Assembly (NCBI GenBank): GCA_030512335.1
Contig: JAULSU010000001.1
Location: forward strand, 6,138,001-6,202,000
Reading direction: 5' to 3'
DNA length: 64,000 nt
DNA from: Immersiella caudata
Lineage: Eukaryota > Ascomycota > Sordariomycetes > Sordariales > Lasiosphaeriaceae
Shown here: in pieces, positions 45,373 to 56,409 of the stretch
How positions within the stretch are numbered: the stretch's first letter is position 1
Layout of the letters: each line of letters starts with the position of its first letter
Translations under genes and position numbers: made by a program
Notes under the pieces: generated by a model
Seen by the model: the letters and a program-made list of their open reading frames with translations, nothing else
The model's database searches: none
What the model was told of the DNA's origin: nothing

Positions 45373-47880
45373 ATGTCAATACTGCCCTTGCCTGAAGAGG
45401 ACACCCGCAAGCTTGGGGCGACGCTGTCCATAGCTACCCCTGCAGTTCTCGTCAAGGAGCTCTTGGACAACGCGCTGGATGCCGGAGCAACCACTGTGGT
45501 CGTTTTCATCTCGCCCAATGCAGTTGATCACATCGAAGTCCGAGACAACGGTCATGGAATCCACCCTAGCGATTTCGACGCCTTGGGTCGCTCGGGGTAC
45601 ACCAGCAAGCTGAAGTCTATCTGCGAACTTGCAAATATAGGCCCAAGCAGCCTAGGCTTCCGCGGAGTGGCCTTAGCCAGTATCACCACTGCTTCTGAAG
45701 TCACCGTAACAACAAGAACGTCCGGAGAGCCTGTCGCGGAAGTATTTCGCCTTGTCAATGGCGGTGGCATCCAAAGAGAAGGGCTTAAGGGGAGCCCCAT
45801 CGGCACAGCTGTTTGCGTCAACAACCTCTTCGCCGGATTTCCAGTCAGACAGCGGTCGGCCATCAGGGACGCATCTAAAGCAATTTCAAAGATCAAAGAG
45901 CTCCTGAAATCATACGCATTCGCTAGGCATCAGACAAAATTGGCATTCAGGGTGCTGGGAAAGCCGGAATCAACATGGTGCTACACCGGAAATGCGGGCA
46001 GTTGTGTCAGGGAGGTGGCGAACCAGTTGTTTGGCCAAGAGGTTGCGTCTCACTGCGACCCTGTGGCGTATTCCAGCTTGGGCAGGAATAATGAGGAGGG
46101 CAGTCAAGGAGGTGAAGCCAAGCTCCCATTGTCTTTCGAAGGGCTGTTACCACATCCGGGCCTAGGAGGAGATTCCCAGAAACTTATCGGTGCCTTTTTC
46201 TCGGTTGACTCTCGCCCAATCATGTTGACAAGGGGTCTTGGGAGAAAACTCTTATCTAACTTCCGGATACACTACCAGCAGTCAACTTCGGTGGTGGAAG
46301 CAAACGGGAAAACGAAACAGGGTATCTTGATACGACTGAACATTGTCTGTCCTGCCGGCAGCTACAACGTCAACATCGAGCCGGCAAAAGACGATGTTAT
46401 GTTTGCCGATGAGGAGCAGGTAATTAGCCATTTCGAGCGTTTTCTCCTGTCGGTATATCCTGCAACAAACAACCATCCCGCCCAAAGACGCACAGCAGCT
46501 GGACTGGGTACGCCACCGTCAAGTAGTTGCGTTCCTCAAGAAACGGCCAAGCTGACCAAAGTAAGTCCCCTTGTGTTCTCTTGAGGGTCGTCGAGCCTGA
46601 CCTGGTGTGTCAAGAATTTGGCTCAAGGCTGGGCAGTCGACATGTCTGGGGCTGTTGCCGATGCCAGCGATGATGACGACAACGGCGATGAGGGGCATGG
46701 CCAAATGCCAGCTTCTGACCGTCCAACAAATGAGGATCATCGAGAAGATTCCGAGTCACCATCAAGATCAATCAATCCATGGTCGATCGCTGCGCTAGCA
46801 GCTTCGCGGCGCCCCGAATTGCCCCTTACCGGAAGCCTAACATCGAGAGAACAACGAGCTCGTCCGCTATCACGAAGCTCCTCAATTGACATGTCCGACA
46901 TTTCATCGGGCTCTGAGCGAGGACCATGCGGGAAAACGTTGCTCTCAATCCATCGCCGGAGCCATGTTTCTGTCGAGGGAGCACCAAACCGGCCAGCGGT
47001 AGGTGTTCCCCGAGGTCCATATCAGAGGCCATTACCGGCAACAAGTGCTTCTGCCGCCCGGAAGCCCCGCGCAGCCGGCTTCCGGGGCCGGGGTTCCTCC
47101 GAGGGGCAGTGGGAGAATTCTCGGTCTCTTCCAACCAGAAACAGACCATACCAGCACCAAGCAATGCGACCCGAACTTGGGCAAACCAGGCTCGTATTTA
47201 GCAATGAAGGAGTCCAACGGCAAGGTGAGTCTGAAGACCACCGATATGGTCACCCAAGTGGCTCGTTTCACCTCCGTCCGCCTGTTCCCCCCCGGGCAGA
47301 GCGATACAGCGATCTTGAGAGTAGTAAGGAACGGCGCATCCATCACGAGACTACTAAGGGACACGCAAGACGACCCACTCGAGAAGAGTTTGCTCTACGT
47401 GTTGTTCCAGACAGTCCACCGCATCGACCATCGCACGTGGATGATACGTTAGAGGCAGTAGTTTTACCAGTTGGTGTTCAAAGCGAAGAGTCTCTAGAAT
47501 CGAGCCTACCAACAGGAGATAGAAGGGTGTATCTAATCAAGCGGCAACGCTCTATTGCGAGAAACCCAGCGAAGAAAAGACGTCTCCGAACAGATCTTCT
47601 GCCCCTCGAGGTGATACCTCGTGGGGCTGAGACGCAGTCACTTGCACTTACCATTAAAGTCGACACCTCTCGGCTGTCTGCAAAGTTGTTATCAGAGGAG
47701 ATTCTGGCGGATGGCGATCTGGTCAGCTATGGCCTGAAGAGTGGTTTGGGGGGTGGGCAATTGGCTCCCCTCGAGCGGAAAATAAGTGCTCTCCTGTCGC
47801 AGCTTGGAATTGAAGGTGTCTGCCTCGAACTCAAGCCTATTGGACGGCTCAGAGAGCAGCCGTCCCCAAAATGTACCTAA
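45373..47880 (+). CDS. MutL/PMS1-like GHKL ATPase protein
   Basis: Two exons (45373-46560, 46615-47880) encode 817 aa. The N-terminal GHKL ATPase has VKELLDNALDAGAT (E29 catalytic, N33 metal), RDNGHGI (D58), YTSKL, and SLGFRGVALASI where MutL proteins have GFRGEAL (V99). The S5-like second domain follows (GSPIGTAVCVNNLFAGFPVRQ ... KLIGAFFSVDSRPI ... VNIEPAKDDVMF). After about 390 the protein is disordered (INPWSIAALAASRRPE, then Arg/Ser/Pro-rich), and no DQHAxxER endonuclease motif or C-terminal dimer domain is seen. It resembles a class of filamentous-fungal PMS1-like proteins rather than canonical Mlh1/Pms1/Mlh3. It may act in mismatch repair or a divergent role, and whether it hydrolyses ATP is uncertain. 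The start is the ATG before SILPLPEED, in good context (CCACCATGT). Confidence 0.88.
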
Positions 47881-48799
47881 TATGAATCTTTTGACATGTG
47901 TCAACGTCGGATGCGCAAGAAACGGCGAGGGGGAAGGATCGTAGATGGAACTGTACCTACAATTTATCTGAGCTCATTTGGTACTGCTGATGATGTCTAC
48001 ATCAGTCGAATGCAACAGTGCAGCATGTCTAATTGTTGTGAGGCTAGCTTTCTAGGATGTGCCAAGTTTCTTTACCTCATCCGTCAACAAGAAAGAGAAT
48101 ACGGCGCAATGTGATACGAGGCTCATCTCGGGCGCCGCGTCTCCTGGAAACTTGGGCGTGGACTAGGACTGGCCCCCCTGAGGCACGGACGGCCTTGCGA
48201 GGACAGCTCAACGCTTATGCCGAATGCTCGGTATCCCGCGACATGCCGACCAGCGAGACGGCAGCGCGTTCGTGGCTTGAGCCGATATACTACCGCAGTG
48301 TAGATAAACGTTTTGTCTTTTCGTATGGGCGGAAGATGCCCCGTATATGCACACCATGGCGGCTAGTAGGTGCTTGGTAGACCTAATTAGGAGCGCAATG
48401 CAACCGCCAGGCCGTTTCCCCTTCCCAGGGAACATTGCCCCACCCGCGTCATGGCAAATCACAGATCGCCCAGCTAAATAAGCATGGGTGGCACTGCCTC
48501 GTTCTCGCAGGGCTGTTTTAACTTGACGGAGGGCGCTTCCCACGCAGTCTGGCACTGTTGTCCGCTTCATCGACCGACCGTCTCTTCAATTCCCAATTCC
48601 CACTCAAACACAAATCCGAATTGTTGGGATCGATAACGCCGACCACGCAAGGAATAACCGTTCGCCGCAGGGAACAGCGCGCCGGGTCAAGTTGCGCAGC
48701 ATGTAGGCCGTCGATCACAGCCTGCGTTTCGTTTGGGTACCAACCAGCAGTGATTGTATATGCGCATGCTTTCACGAAGTCCCATCGAGCCTCGAAACC
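47881..48799. other. Intergenic: 3' flank of MutL-like and promoter of the TRP-like channel
   Basis: About 920 bp between two plus-strand genes. Short random open frames only; nothing recognised. Confidence 0.5.
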
Positions 48800-51700
48800 A
48801 TGCGACGGGCAACTGCCCCCGCCACCGCACCGCCATCCGAATCCGCGCTCGATCAGCGCCGTTATCATGCGGGGGCAACCTCCAACAGTTCATCCCGAAT
48901 CGCAAAAGTCAACACTATGGTCTCAAGTAGCGAAACGCACCGCTGGCGTACCAGCTTCCGCCCGCCGTTGCGCTTGGGAGCCGTCCTGTCGCTGGTCCTC
49001 AGTGTAAAATGGATACTCTTGTTTGGAATGCTGGCGCACGTCTCGGTTGCCGTGCTTGTTCCGTTCGACAACTGCTTGCCCGAGTCGTACAAGTCCAATG
49101 ACCCATTGCCGCTGCAGTGGAAGCCGCTCGAGGTCGAAGCCTCATTCGACGCTACAGACCCCCGACACACGCTCACGGTGGTCATGCGGGGCAATGTGAT
49201 GGGCTCCTCGACGAACGTTACGCTGCCACCCCCGGGGAGTCCTGAGTGGGACGACCCTGCCAAGACGGACGGCAAGATCCTCGACGAGCCAGACCCGAAC
49301 GCCCCGAACCCCAAGCTCACGACGCTTCACACGAGGATCGAGGTCCTCTCATACGAGCCGTGGAGCAACAACACCAACTTCTGCCAGGAGCTGGGAAGTG
49401 GAAAATGCCCCCTTGCGCCGGTCTTCAACAACGCGACCGCTCTCCCGTCAGTTGGGCTGAGCCACGATTTTACGTCTTCCTATGCCTTCACGTCCTTCTC
49501 GGCCACCTTTCTAATAATTTACGGCGACGCCAGGGGGACAAACATTGGGTGTGTTTCGACCACGGTGACGCCTGATTTAGGGAATTTGGCCTGGATGCTC
49601 AAGTTCCTGCCGCTTATCGTGCTAATATTTGTTGCGGTGGCGACGGTCTTTGCCGGCATATACAGCCCCTGGGGCTCGGCTGACATATTCCACTGGACTT
49701 CCAACTTTGGCCGGGATGCTGATCTCCTTCGTCTCGTCACCCCCGGCTTTGGGGACTGTCTTCAGTACATACAGTTCGTCGCGCTGACGGGCAGCTTGAC
49801 GCTGAACTATCCGGGGTTCTACCAACCAATCGTCAGCCAGGCGTCTTGGTCCGTCCTCTTGTTCAATCAGAGTTTTGTCAGCAAAGACCCAGGCTGGAGA
49901 AGCATCCAGGACGGCATCTACGTGACTGAAGGACCGTATGGTCTCCAGCGCTACGCCCAACTAGTCGGACTGGGGAAGGTGGAAGATATCTGGGCTGGCA
50001 TGATGATCTACGTCCTAGTCATCATCGCCGCCATGGTTTTCCTGGTTCAAAGCGGCTTTCTCGTGCAGTGGGTGTACAGAGCCATCAAGAAGATTCCTGA
50101 GGAGGACCTGCGCGCCAAGAACATCCCCTTTACTCTTGGCAACATGGTTAGGATCGTCTTGAACTTTTTCCTCTTCCCCATCGTGGCTTTGTCGACCTTC
50201 CAATTGGTTGTGGCCAGCGAGTCGCCAGCCTTTACAGTAGGGCTGGCCGTGGTCACGCTGTTTCTGATCATCGTATTCGCGGCCTGGCTCCTCTATCTGA
50301 TCGTCACGACGAAGCCAAGGGCGTTTCTGTTCGACGACCTGCCCACGGTTTTACTCTATGGCCCGCTTTACAATACATACTCGGACGAAGCGGCGGCGTT
50401 TGCGTTGATACCCGTCTTCCTCACGTTCTTGCGCGGAATCGGTGTTGGGGCCGTCCAGCCCGCTGGTGTTGCTCAGGTTGTCGTTCTCGCCATTTGTGAA
50501 GTGATCCAGATCCTGACGCTGCATGCCTTCCGCCCGTTCCACTCACCTACCTCAATGAATGCCTACCACACACTCTTCTCGGCGCTTCGCTTCGTCACGG
50601 TGCTTCTCATGGTGGCCTTCATCCCCTCCATGGACGTGAGGGAGGGGACTAAAGGCTGGATCGGCTACGCAATTCTTCTTATACACGCTGGTGTCCTGGT
50701 TCTGGGATTCTTTCTTAACGCGGTACAAACGATTGTCGAGGTGGCGGCCAGAATGCTGGGGGCTGGGGGCGACACTGCCCACGGCCTTGCACGGGGCGGC
50801 CTGTCCAAGATTTTCGGGATGCGGCAACTGTCCCGGCGCAATGTCCGCCGAGAACGGGAAGCAGGACCCTCTAGGTCGAGTCAACTGTCGAGCTCAGCAA
50901 TGCTGGATGCGGAAGAGGCGTCTAAGTCCGGATACGTCATGCCCGGCGGGCGACTTCGGAGCGAGTCGGCGGGGAGCATTGGGATAATGCAGCGTCGTGA
51001 GCACACGGCTCTGGAAAACCTCCATCTTGATTCCCCTTCGCGCAATATGGATAGCGGGACAAGCGCCTTTACGCCGACCACACCAGGAGATTCCAGCACG
51101 TTTTCTTTTGCGCCATCGCCTGGCATCCCAGCGCGTGCCCAAGCCGGGCTGGGAATTCAGCCAGCGGACCCCTATTATCGTCCGCCACGGCAACGCCGAC
51201 AGACCTTGGACGTCGCATCATCGCCATCTTCCAAGACTGGCGTGCCTACTCAGAAGCGTGCCAGCCTCGTAGGAGTCATTCCCCTGGCGGCTCCTTTTGA
51301 GATCGATGTGCCGCCCCGTGGCGAAACGCCAAATCCGTATGCGCAGGCTGGAACGCCTCTGACGCCCCGAACAGACTACTCAACCCGCGAAGTCGATTTC
51401 TACTACGGCGTTAGAGGCGAGCGCTTGAACTCGGAGGGCCCAAGCCGGAAGCTTGGGACAGGGCCCGCAGACCCAACAGGACCAATGGCTTCCGCAGCTG
51501 GTTGGATACGCACCATGTTTGGTGCCAAAGGGAAAGATAAGGGCAAGGGATTTGAGGTTGTGCGAAGCGCGCGGATGCCGCTACCCGCAGGCGGAAACTA
51601 TGAAGAGGAAGCACCGCCACAGGGAATTCCCGTCGCCATGGGTGTCATCCGCAACGGACCGATCGAGTCAGATGACGAGGACGATGCTCGACGAGCAAGG

Positions 51701-52171
51701 GCCATTCGCACCAGAGCTGATGCTGCGCCCGATACCAGGCTCTTGGACGACGACGCGGGTCTCAGCGAAGATACCACATTGAACGAATCAGAAACCTCGA
51801 GGCCCCCTAGGGCTCGGGGTATGACCCGGACCGGGACGCCGGCATCTATTCCAGCCGTTCCTCGGAAGAGCTCGAAACGCACACCGGACCACTCTCGCGC
51901 TCCTTCAGCCGACGTACGGCTGTCCCGCACATCATCAAACATACACTTACCAGCTACTACATCATCCCGACTCCCATTCGAGCGCTCTCCATCGCAGAGG
52001 AGGCTCTCGGGAGCTTCCAGTGCCCAGGCGGACTTGCAAGACGCTCCTGGTCCCCAGGAAGAACGACCAACCTCGTATGGATTTGTCCATCAAGGCAATA
52101 TCAGCCGGGTAGATCGTGGTTTAGATCCGCTGGGGAGCTCTGCTGAGGTTGTGGATGAGAGGAGGCGGTAG
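48800..52171 (+). CDS. TRP-like ion channel / flavin-carrier family membrane protein
   Basis: A single exon of 1123 aa. A hydrophobic segment at about 57-84 (signal peptide or anchor) leads to a lumenal/extracellular ML-like domain with N-glycosylation sites (NVT, NNT, NAT) and cysteines (CLPESYK ... CQELGSGKCPL). From about residue 265 to 650 there are eight or nine membrane segments of the fungal TRP-like domain (MLKFLPLIVLIFVAVATVFAG; the GLQRYAQLVGL loop; FHSPTSMNAYHTLFSALRF). The last about 470 residues form a Ser/Pro/Arg-rich cytosolic tail. The family includes yeast Flc1-3 and S. pombe Pkd2, linked to calcium, ER FAD transport and cell-wall stress. A second ATG at 48917 is an alternative start just before the hydrophobic segment. 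Substrate is not inferable. Confidence 0.9.
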   Translation: MRRATAPATAPPSESALDQRRYHAGATSNSSSRIAKVNTMVSSSETHRWRTSFRPPLRLGAVLSLVLSVKWILLFGMLAHVSVAVLVPFDNCLPESYKSNDPLPLQWKPLEVEASFDATDPRHTLTVVMRGNVMGSSTNVTLPPPGSPEWDDPAKTDGKILDEPDPNAPNPKLTTLHTRIEVLSYEPWSNNTNFCQELGSGKCPLAPVFNNATALPSVGLSHDFTSSYAFTSFSATFLIIYGDARGTNIGCVSTTVTPDLGNLAWMLKFLPLIVLIFVAVATVFAGIYSPWGSADIFHWTSNFGRDADLLRLVTPGFGDCLQYIQFVALTGSLTLNYPGFYQPIVSQASWSVLLFNQSFVSKDPGWRSIQDGIYVTEGPYGLQRYAQLVGLGKVEDIWAGMMIYVLVIIAAMVFLVQSGFLVQWVYRAIKKIPEEDLRAKNIPFTLGNMVRIVLNFFLFPIVALSTFQLVVASESPAFTVGLAVVTLFLIIVFAAWLLYLIVTTKPRAFLFDDLPTVLLYGPLYNTYSDEAAAFALIPVFLTFLRGIGVGAVQPAGVAQVVVLAICEVIQILTLHAFRPFHSPTSMNAYHTLFSALRFVTVLLMVAFIPSMDVREGTKGWIGYAILLIHAGVLVLGFFLNAVQTIVEVAARMLGAGGDTAHGLARGGLSKIFGMRQLSRRNVRREREAGPSRSSQLSSSAMLDAEEASKSGYVMPGGRLRSESAGSIGIMQRREHTALENLHLDSPSRNMDSGTSAFTPTTPGDSSTFSFAPSPGIPARAQAGLGIQPADPYYRPPRQRRQTLDVASSPSSKTGVPTQKRASLVGVIPLAAPFEIDVPPRGETPNPYAQAGTPLTPRTDYSTREVDFYYGVRGERLNSEGPSRKLGTGPADPTGPMASAAGWIRTMFGAKGKDKGKGFEVVRSARMPLPAGGNYEEEAPPQGIPVAMGVIRNGPIESDDEDDARRARAIRTRADAAPDTRLLDDDAGLSEDTTLNESETSRPPRARGMTRTGTPASIPAVPRKSSKRTPDHSRAPSADVRLSRTSSNIHLPATTSSRLPFERSPSQRRLSGASSAQADLQDAPGPQEERPTSYGFVHQGNISRVDRGLDPLGSSAEVVDERRR

Positions 52172-52755
52172 AGCAGGGGAATTTGTATCCCTTGACAATT
52201 TGTTTATAATCGACATGCGATTTTGGCTTTTCGAGGGTCTTGGCATTGGCGCTAAAAATGGCGATAGGAGGCAATATCAGGCATGGTTTTTTTGGGCTTC
52301 ATATTTACTATCAGAATTACGTGTGTTCCTGCTTTCGATCCGTCCCATAACGGCCTTATATAGCGAAGACTCAAGTGAGCAGACGGAGAGCGGTACGTGT
52401 ACATAGACGGAGCGTTTGGGTGTTTGGGTGCCTCCACGAGCATCACGATCAATTGTAGTTGTCAGAATATGCTGCTTCGAGGATATCAGCCCCAATTATC
52501 TGCAGCCTTCATTATGTTCATAGGATATCAAGCTGCGCCAGGTTGATGCCTAGTTAAGTATATTGCCTTTCTCTCTTTAGGAGTCTGTGAAGCCATCGTA
52601 CACTGAGGCCGTGGCGCAAAAGATGAACCATCATCAAGTCGTTGCCGTCGTTACGTTGTATATACATAAAAACCATTGACCGACAGCAATGTCACCTGAG
52701 ACGCCTGACGATGCCGTCATATTGTCCAGGGGGGTGCGGCCGTTTTGCTTTCATC
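52172..52755. other. Convergent 3' UTR region
   Basis: About 580 bp, AT-rich in places (e.g. TATATACATAAAA near 52660), consistent with two facing 3' UTRs. Confidence 0.5.
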
Positions 52756-53710
52756 TCATACTAGACCGAGGCCGGCAACGCCAGCTGCGGCAAGAGCAAT
52801 ACAGGCCATTGTTGGCCGGGCTGCGTGAGCGGCTCCGGTGCCTACCCAAAATCCGGCATTAGATGTGCCTGCTGCAGTGCTATGGACGTATCAGTGGTGT
52901 TCTGAAAGGTAGAGAATAGACAGAAGGGATACATACCATACTTCGGGTCGAATGTTCCGGCATGCAACGGCTGACAAGCTGCTACCTGGGAGAAGTTCAG
53001 TTCAGCTTGGTGACGCATAAAGAGGTTGAATAGGGGGGGCTTACATATACTTGTGGCGCTCGAAGTAGGGTATGTAACTCCCGCACCTCCCACAATGGTG
53101 GTCCCTCCTGAACCCCCTAAGCCGGGAACGGCAATGGTGACTTGATATGAGCCACCGAGTCCTCCTTGGCCTTCGAGCTGCGCTGTACAGGCGTCGTAGT
53201 TGGCATCGCATTGACTCGCTGCTTGGGAGCATGCCCCGGGGCCGTTGAAGGAGGTGGCGATGAAGGGAAATGAGAAATAAGGATTCGGTACGAAGGCCAC
53301 GGTCGGTGTCGGCGCGACAAACTCGGCCGGAGCAGTACCAGTGCAAACGGCGCTGCAGTCAACGTTAGCGCTTGCAGTATGCTTTCGTGTTCCAGGCTAT
53401 CAGCGTACTTGACCGGGCAGCAGGCTGGTTGGCTGTTCGCATCAAGACGACCTGTTTGTGGGAAAGGGCTGTTAGAAAGTTCACCACGACCTGGTGACAA
53501 TAGCTCACATCTTTGCCCGTTTTGACAGCATACACCGTTGAAAGCAGGCCCCTGATCTGCGCAGCTGTAGAAGTTCGGGATGCAGTCTTGTCTTTCGACC
53601 AGTTTACCGTGCGGATAGGGGGTTTGGACCGGGAAGAAGGGTTGGTCGGCCGAAACATACGACGTCACGGCGGCAGCTAAGAGAAAGCTACCAAGCTGTT
53701 TGCGCTTCAT
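52756..53710 (-). CDS. Secreted Cys-rich protein with predicted GPI anchor
   Basis: Five exons (53710-53509, 53451-53409, 53352-53045, 52985-52937, 52879-52756) encode 241 aa; two are only 43 and 49 nt, and all phases fit. A signal peptide (LGSFLLAAAVTSYVSA, residues 6-21) is followed by a Cys block (CIPNFYSC ... GVCCQNGQRC ... PACCPVNAVC), a Ser/Pro-rich linker, and VAFVPNPYFSFPFIATSF. A second Cys block (GACSQAASQCDANYDAC) and a Gly-rich middle come next. The end is hydrophobic (MACIALAAAGVAGLGLV) with no basic residue after it, typical of a GPI signal. Proteins of this layout are common at the surface of Pezizomycotina, with no assigned activity. Unspliced reading gives several unrelated short frames, so automated models may be wrong here. 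Confidence 0.85.
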
Positions 53711-54259
53711 GCTTAAGTGTCGCAAAGGGTCCGGTGTTCTTCCGAGGTCGCTTGTCGCGCTAGAGAAATTCTCAACCTTTGTCGCCCGCCACTGGAAAGG
53801 CGATCGCAGAACTCGAAAAGAAAACAAGAGAGCGACTGTGTGGATACGTCACTCAAAAGCACATTGATAAGGCCGTATATTTGTTGGTACATACAGAGCC
53901 AGATCGGTGATATCCGATTGATCGTGAGCGCAGGACTGACGGAGACAGCAAAGCAACCCCCGATTCCTCGAGCGAATCTCAACCTGCAGCGGTAATCTGG
54001 TGGTTGGTTGGTGGTTGGTGACAGGGCTGGGGTGTAGCCAACCACAGACGAGGATGATGTCATGCGATTTGCTGGCACAGCAACCAGCGACGCCACGAAT
54101 AGCGGGGTTTCAAGCTGAGCTGCTGCCCCGCACCTGAAAGCGGTGAAGCAGGCAGGCTTTAACAGCCAACACACGTGATGCGCTGGAGGTGCGCCCAGAA
54201 CCCATTCTGCTGTTTCTTTCTAGGAAGAGGAGGGTCGAAGAGGTCTCGGCGAGTGTGCT
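53711..54259. other. Intergenic between two minus-strand genes
   Basis: About 550 bp: promoter of the secreted protein and 3' flank of the next gene. A 153-codon minus frame (53713-54174) has no domain and overlaps the expected promoter; it is not called. Confidence 0.5.
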
Positions 54260-55234
54260 TTACGGCGAGTCTCCACCTCGAAGATGGCCGAGGATGGCCC
54301 TCAGCCGCAAAAGCGCGGTGGGCTGCGGGGGCTTTTCGTTGGGCTCAACAGCTTTGAGACGCTGCACTTCGGCCCGAGCCTCCTGTATCAGCGAACCAAG
54401 ATCCCCCCAAACCTCGTCTTGGTATCCTGTTAGGACATGCGACCACTGCCCAATCCATGAATCCCAAGCTTCATCCCTGCCCACGCCTCCGAGATTCGAA
54501 GACATATCTGCCGCTGCCGCGTTGGAGACGGCAGATTCCTGTAAGTACCTAGGGATGAAGTTGAGCACATTGTCCCAGGCGACAGATGATGTGCTGTCGC
54601 CTGGCCCGTCGCCAAAAAGTGCTTTGCACAGGCTGGAGAGATCGTTTTCTGAGTTTAGCTCTCCTAGCCCATAGTCTGGCTCATGCTCGGCGACTGCTGT
54701 TGAGAGAAGAGCCACAACATCGGCGCCATCCAGCATCTCCTGTTCAGCAACGGAAGATGAGATTTGTTCGCGTCCTGACTGTAATGTGTCAACCAGAGGC
54801 GGCCATGCTCTCTCGGATTCCTCCGGGACCAGGGACTGTGGGACGGTGTCGTCCAAGAAGGCAGAAAATGCTGCCTCTTCTCTGGCGATGTGCTCTCGGG
54901 TTTGCCCGGATCTCAGAGTTGTGTTGGCCCCGCTGGAAGGGACGCTGAACGAAGCCGCAGTTGAGCTCTCGCCTAGTCTGTTGATAGCTTCCGCGGTTCG
55001 TGAGCTGGCGCCTTTTTCACCACTGCCCAGATGGGGTATTTCGCCGGCTCCCACGCCACTCCCGAACACGGCGGTGGGTAAAGATGTGGCCGATTCTGCG
55101 AGGCGGGTGAGCACCGATTTACCGCCACCCCGCTGGTTTCCTGTATGGTTGACTTCCTCTTGCCGTTCGTCCACAACCTTTCCTTTCCCCTTTCGGTCAG
55201 CACCCTCTCTGCCACGAGGAGGCTCCCTGTCCAT
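54260..55234 (-). CDS. Conserved-looking acidic protein of unknown function
   Basis: A single exon of 324 aa starts at the first ATG in frame (MDREPPRGREG). The frame is open to 55327, but only through a TTG, and an AG acceptor just upstream (TTGTATAG) leaves room for an upstream exon. The first half is Ser/Gly/Glu-rich. HIAREEAAFSAFLDD, the LDGADVVALL helix, and the C-terminal part rich in Trp (AWDSWIGQWSHVLTGYQDEVW) and ending in helices (LIQEARAEVQRLKAVE...ALLRLRAILGHL) look conserved. The motif style recalls peroxin-type adaptor sequences, but not strongly enough to name it. Function unknown. Confidence 0.65.
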   Translation of the reverse strand: MDREPPRGREGADRKGKGKVVDERQEEVNHTGNQRGGGKSVLTRLAESATSLPTAVFGSGVGAGEIPHLGSGEKGASSRTAEAINRLGESSTAASFSVPSSGANTTLRSGQTREHIAREEAAFSAFLDDTVPQSLVPEESERAWPPLVDTLQSGREQISSSVAEQEMLDGADVVALLSTAVAEHEPDYGLGELNSENDLSSLCKALFGDGPGDSTSSVAWDNVLNFIPRYLQESAVSNAAAADMSSNLGGVGRDEAWDSWIGQWSHVLTGYQDEVWGDLGSLIQEARAEVQRLKAVEPNEKPPQPTALLRLRAILGHLRGGDSP

Positions 55235-56409
55235 CGCTAATGAGCCTCGCTGTGAGAGCCCGGAACGCTCGCTCCCAAGACTGATACCAGACGGACCCGT
55301 ATGTAGGTGTCGTGTGGACCTATACAACAGAAGCCGACGAATGTCTGCCAGAAACAGGTATTCAACGGGCAGGATCCACGTTGCGCTGGCAGATGATGTG
55401 CATGTGATGTGGCAGACGACGGGCGTCGAAGAGTTGCTCGTTCAAGTTGCCTCGTCCGTTAAGCAGCCTGTGTTGCGCATGAATCGAGAAGCTCCGTAAT
55501 GTGATTATTCGATTGCAGATACCACCAGCTTTGCAGGCTGTAAGCGTGGTTATTAAAATGTAGACGGCGCTCGGGCTGTTTGAAGGTGAGAGTCCAGCCT
55601 TGACAGTTAGGCGCGTTTCTGCGTTTGTTAAGAAGTACCCCTAGGTTCCTAAAGATAGCGACCCCGCCCGGGCCTAGCTGCGTGGCCATCAGCGCGACTG
55701 CCGCGCGACTTGAGCAAAGACTGTCCGGGTTTAGGCCCAGTTCAGTGAGGCGGCAAGGCCGCACTGTGGGCTCCTCTGCATCGGGGCCCCATTCGATCAA
55801 CCACCATCCACCAAAATCGCTTGCGCCAACACCACCGACTCCTGTCATTCAAGCTTAGCCGACCTGATTTCTAACATCACCAAAGCTCCCAGCAGTTGCC
55901 CACGCCCGCATGCGACTTTGATACCCCACACTCGTCCGCATCGCCAGGACGCCTGCTCAAAGGACTAGACCGGTCTTTTCTGGTTTCTTTCTCTTTTTTT
56001 TCCTCCGCCCAGCGCTCGTCCCCTCCCCCGCGGCAACGTCTCCGCGTCCCATCCCCTCCTCCCACCTGCCTCAGCGACCAACCGACCCAAAGCCCGCCCG
56101 TGCCAGCTCCACATCACGGCCTAGCTCTCATCGAGGCTAACTGGGTGCTTCGCGTCTTGTGCCTCACATTGTGCTAGTTCCGCGTGGCATCTGGCATCTG
56201 GCATCTGGGATTGCTTGTCGATCAGTCTGCTTGTCGTCACTCCGCTGCCGCCCTCCACCCCGCCATCCCGACCCGGTCCCGCGTGTCGAGCCGCGAAACT
56301 CCTCCGCTGCGACCCTCGCCGCCATTCCCGAACTGACACACTGCGCATTATTCCCACATATTTTTGGCCGCGTAGGGGAGGTTTCCGCCTGCGTTCTAGA
56401 TTCTGAAAG
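55235..56409. other. Divergent promoter and leader region of CDC55
   Basis: About 1.2 kb. The right half (55960-56400) is pyrimidine-rich, as in long fungal leaders, and holds a 7-bp triplication at 56186-56206. A 129-codon minus frame (55459-55848) could hide an upstream exon of the neighbouring gene but has no recognisable domain. Confidence 0.45.
56186..56206. repeat. 7-bp triplication in CDC55 leader
   Basis: Three perfect adjacent copies of GGCATCT about 200 nt upstream of the CDC55 ATG. Confidence 0.85.

Noticed and set aside
55459..55848. 129-codon minus frame upstream of the 324-aa protein
   Set aside because: No domain and no clear splice join to the gene; could still hide an upstream exon.
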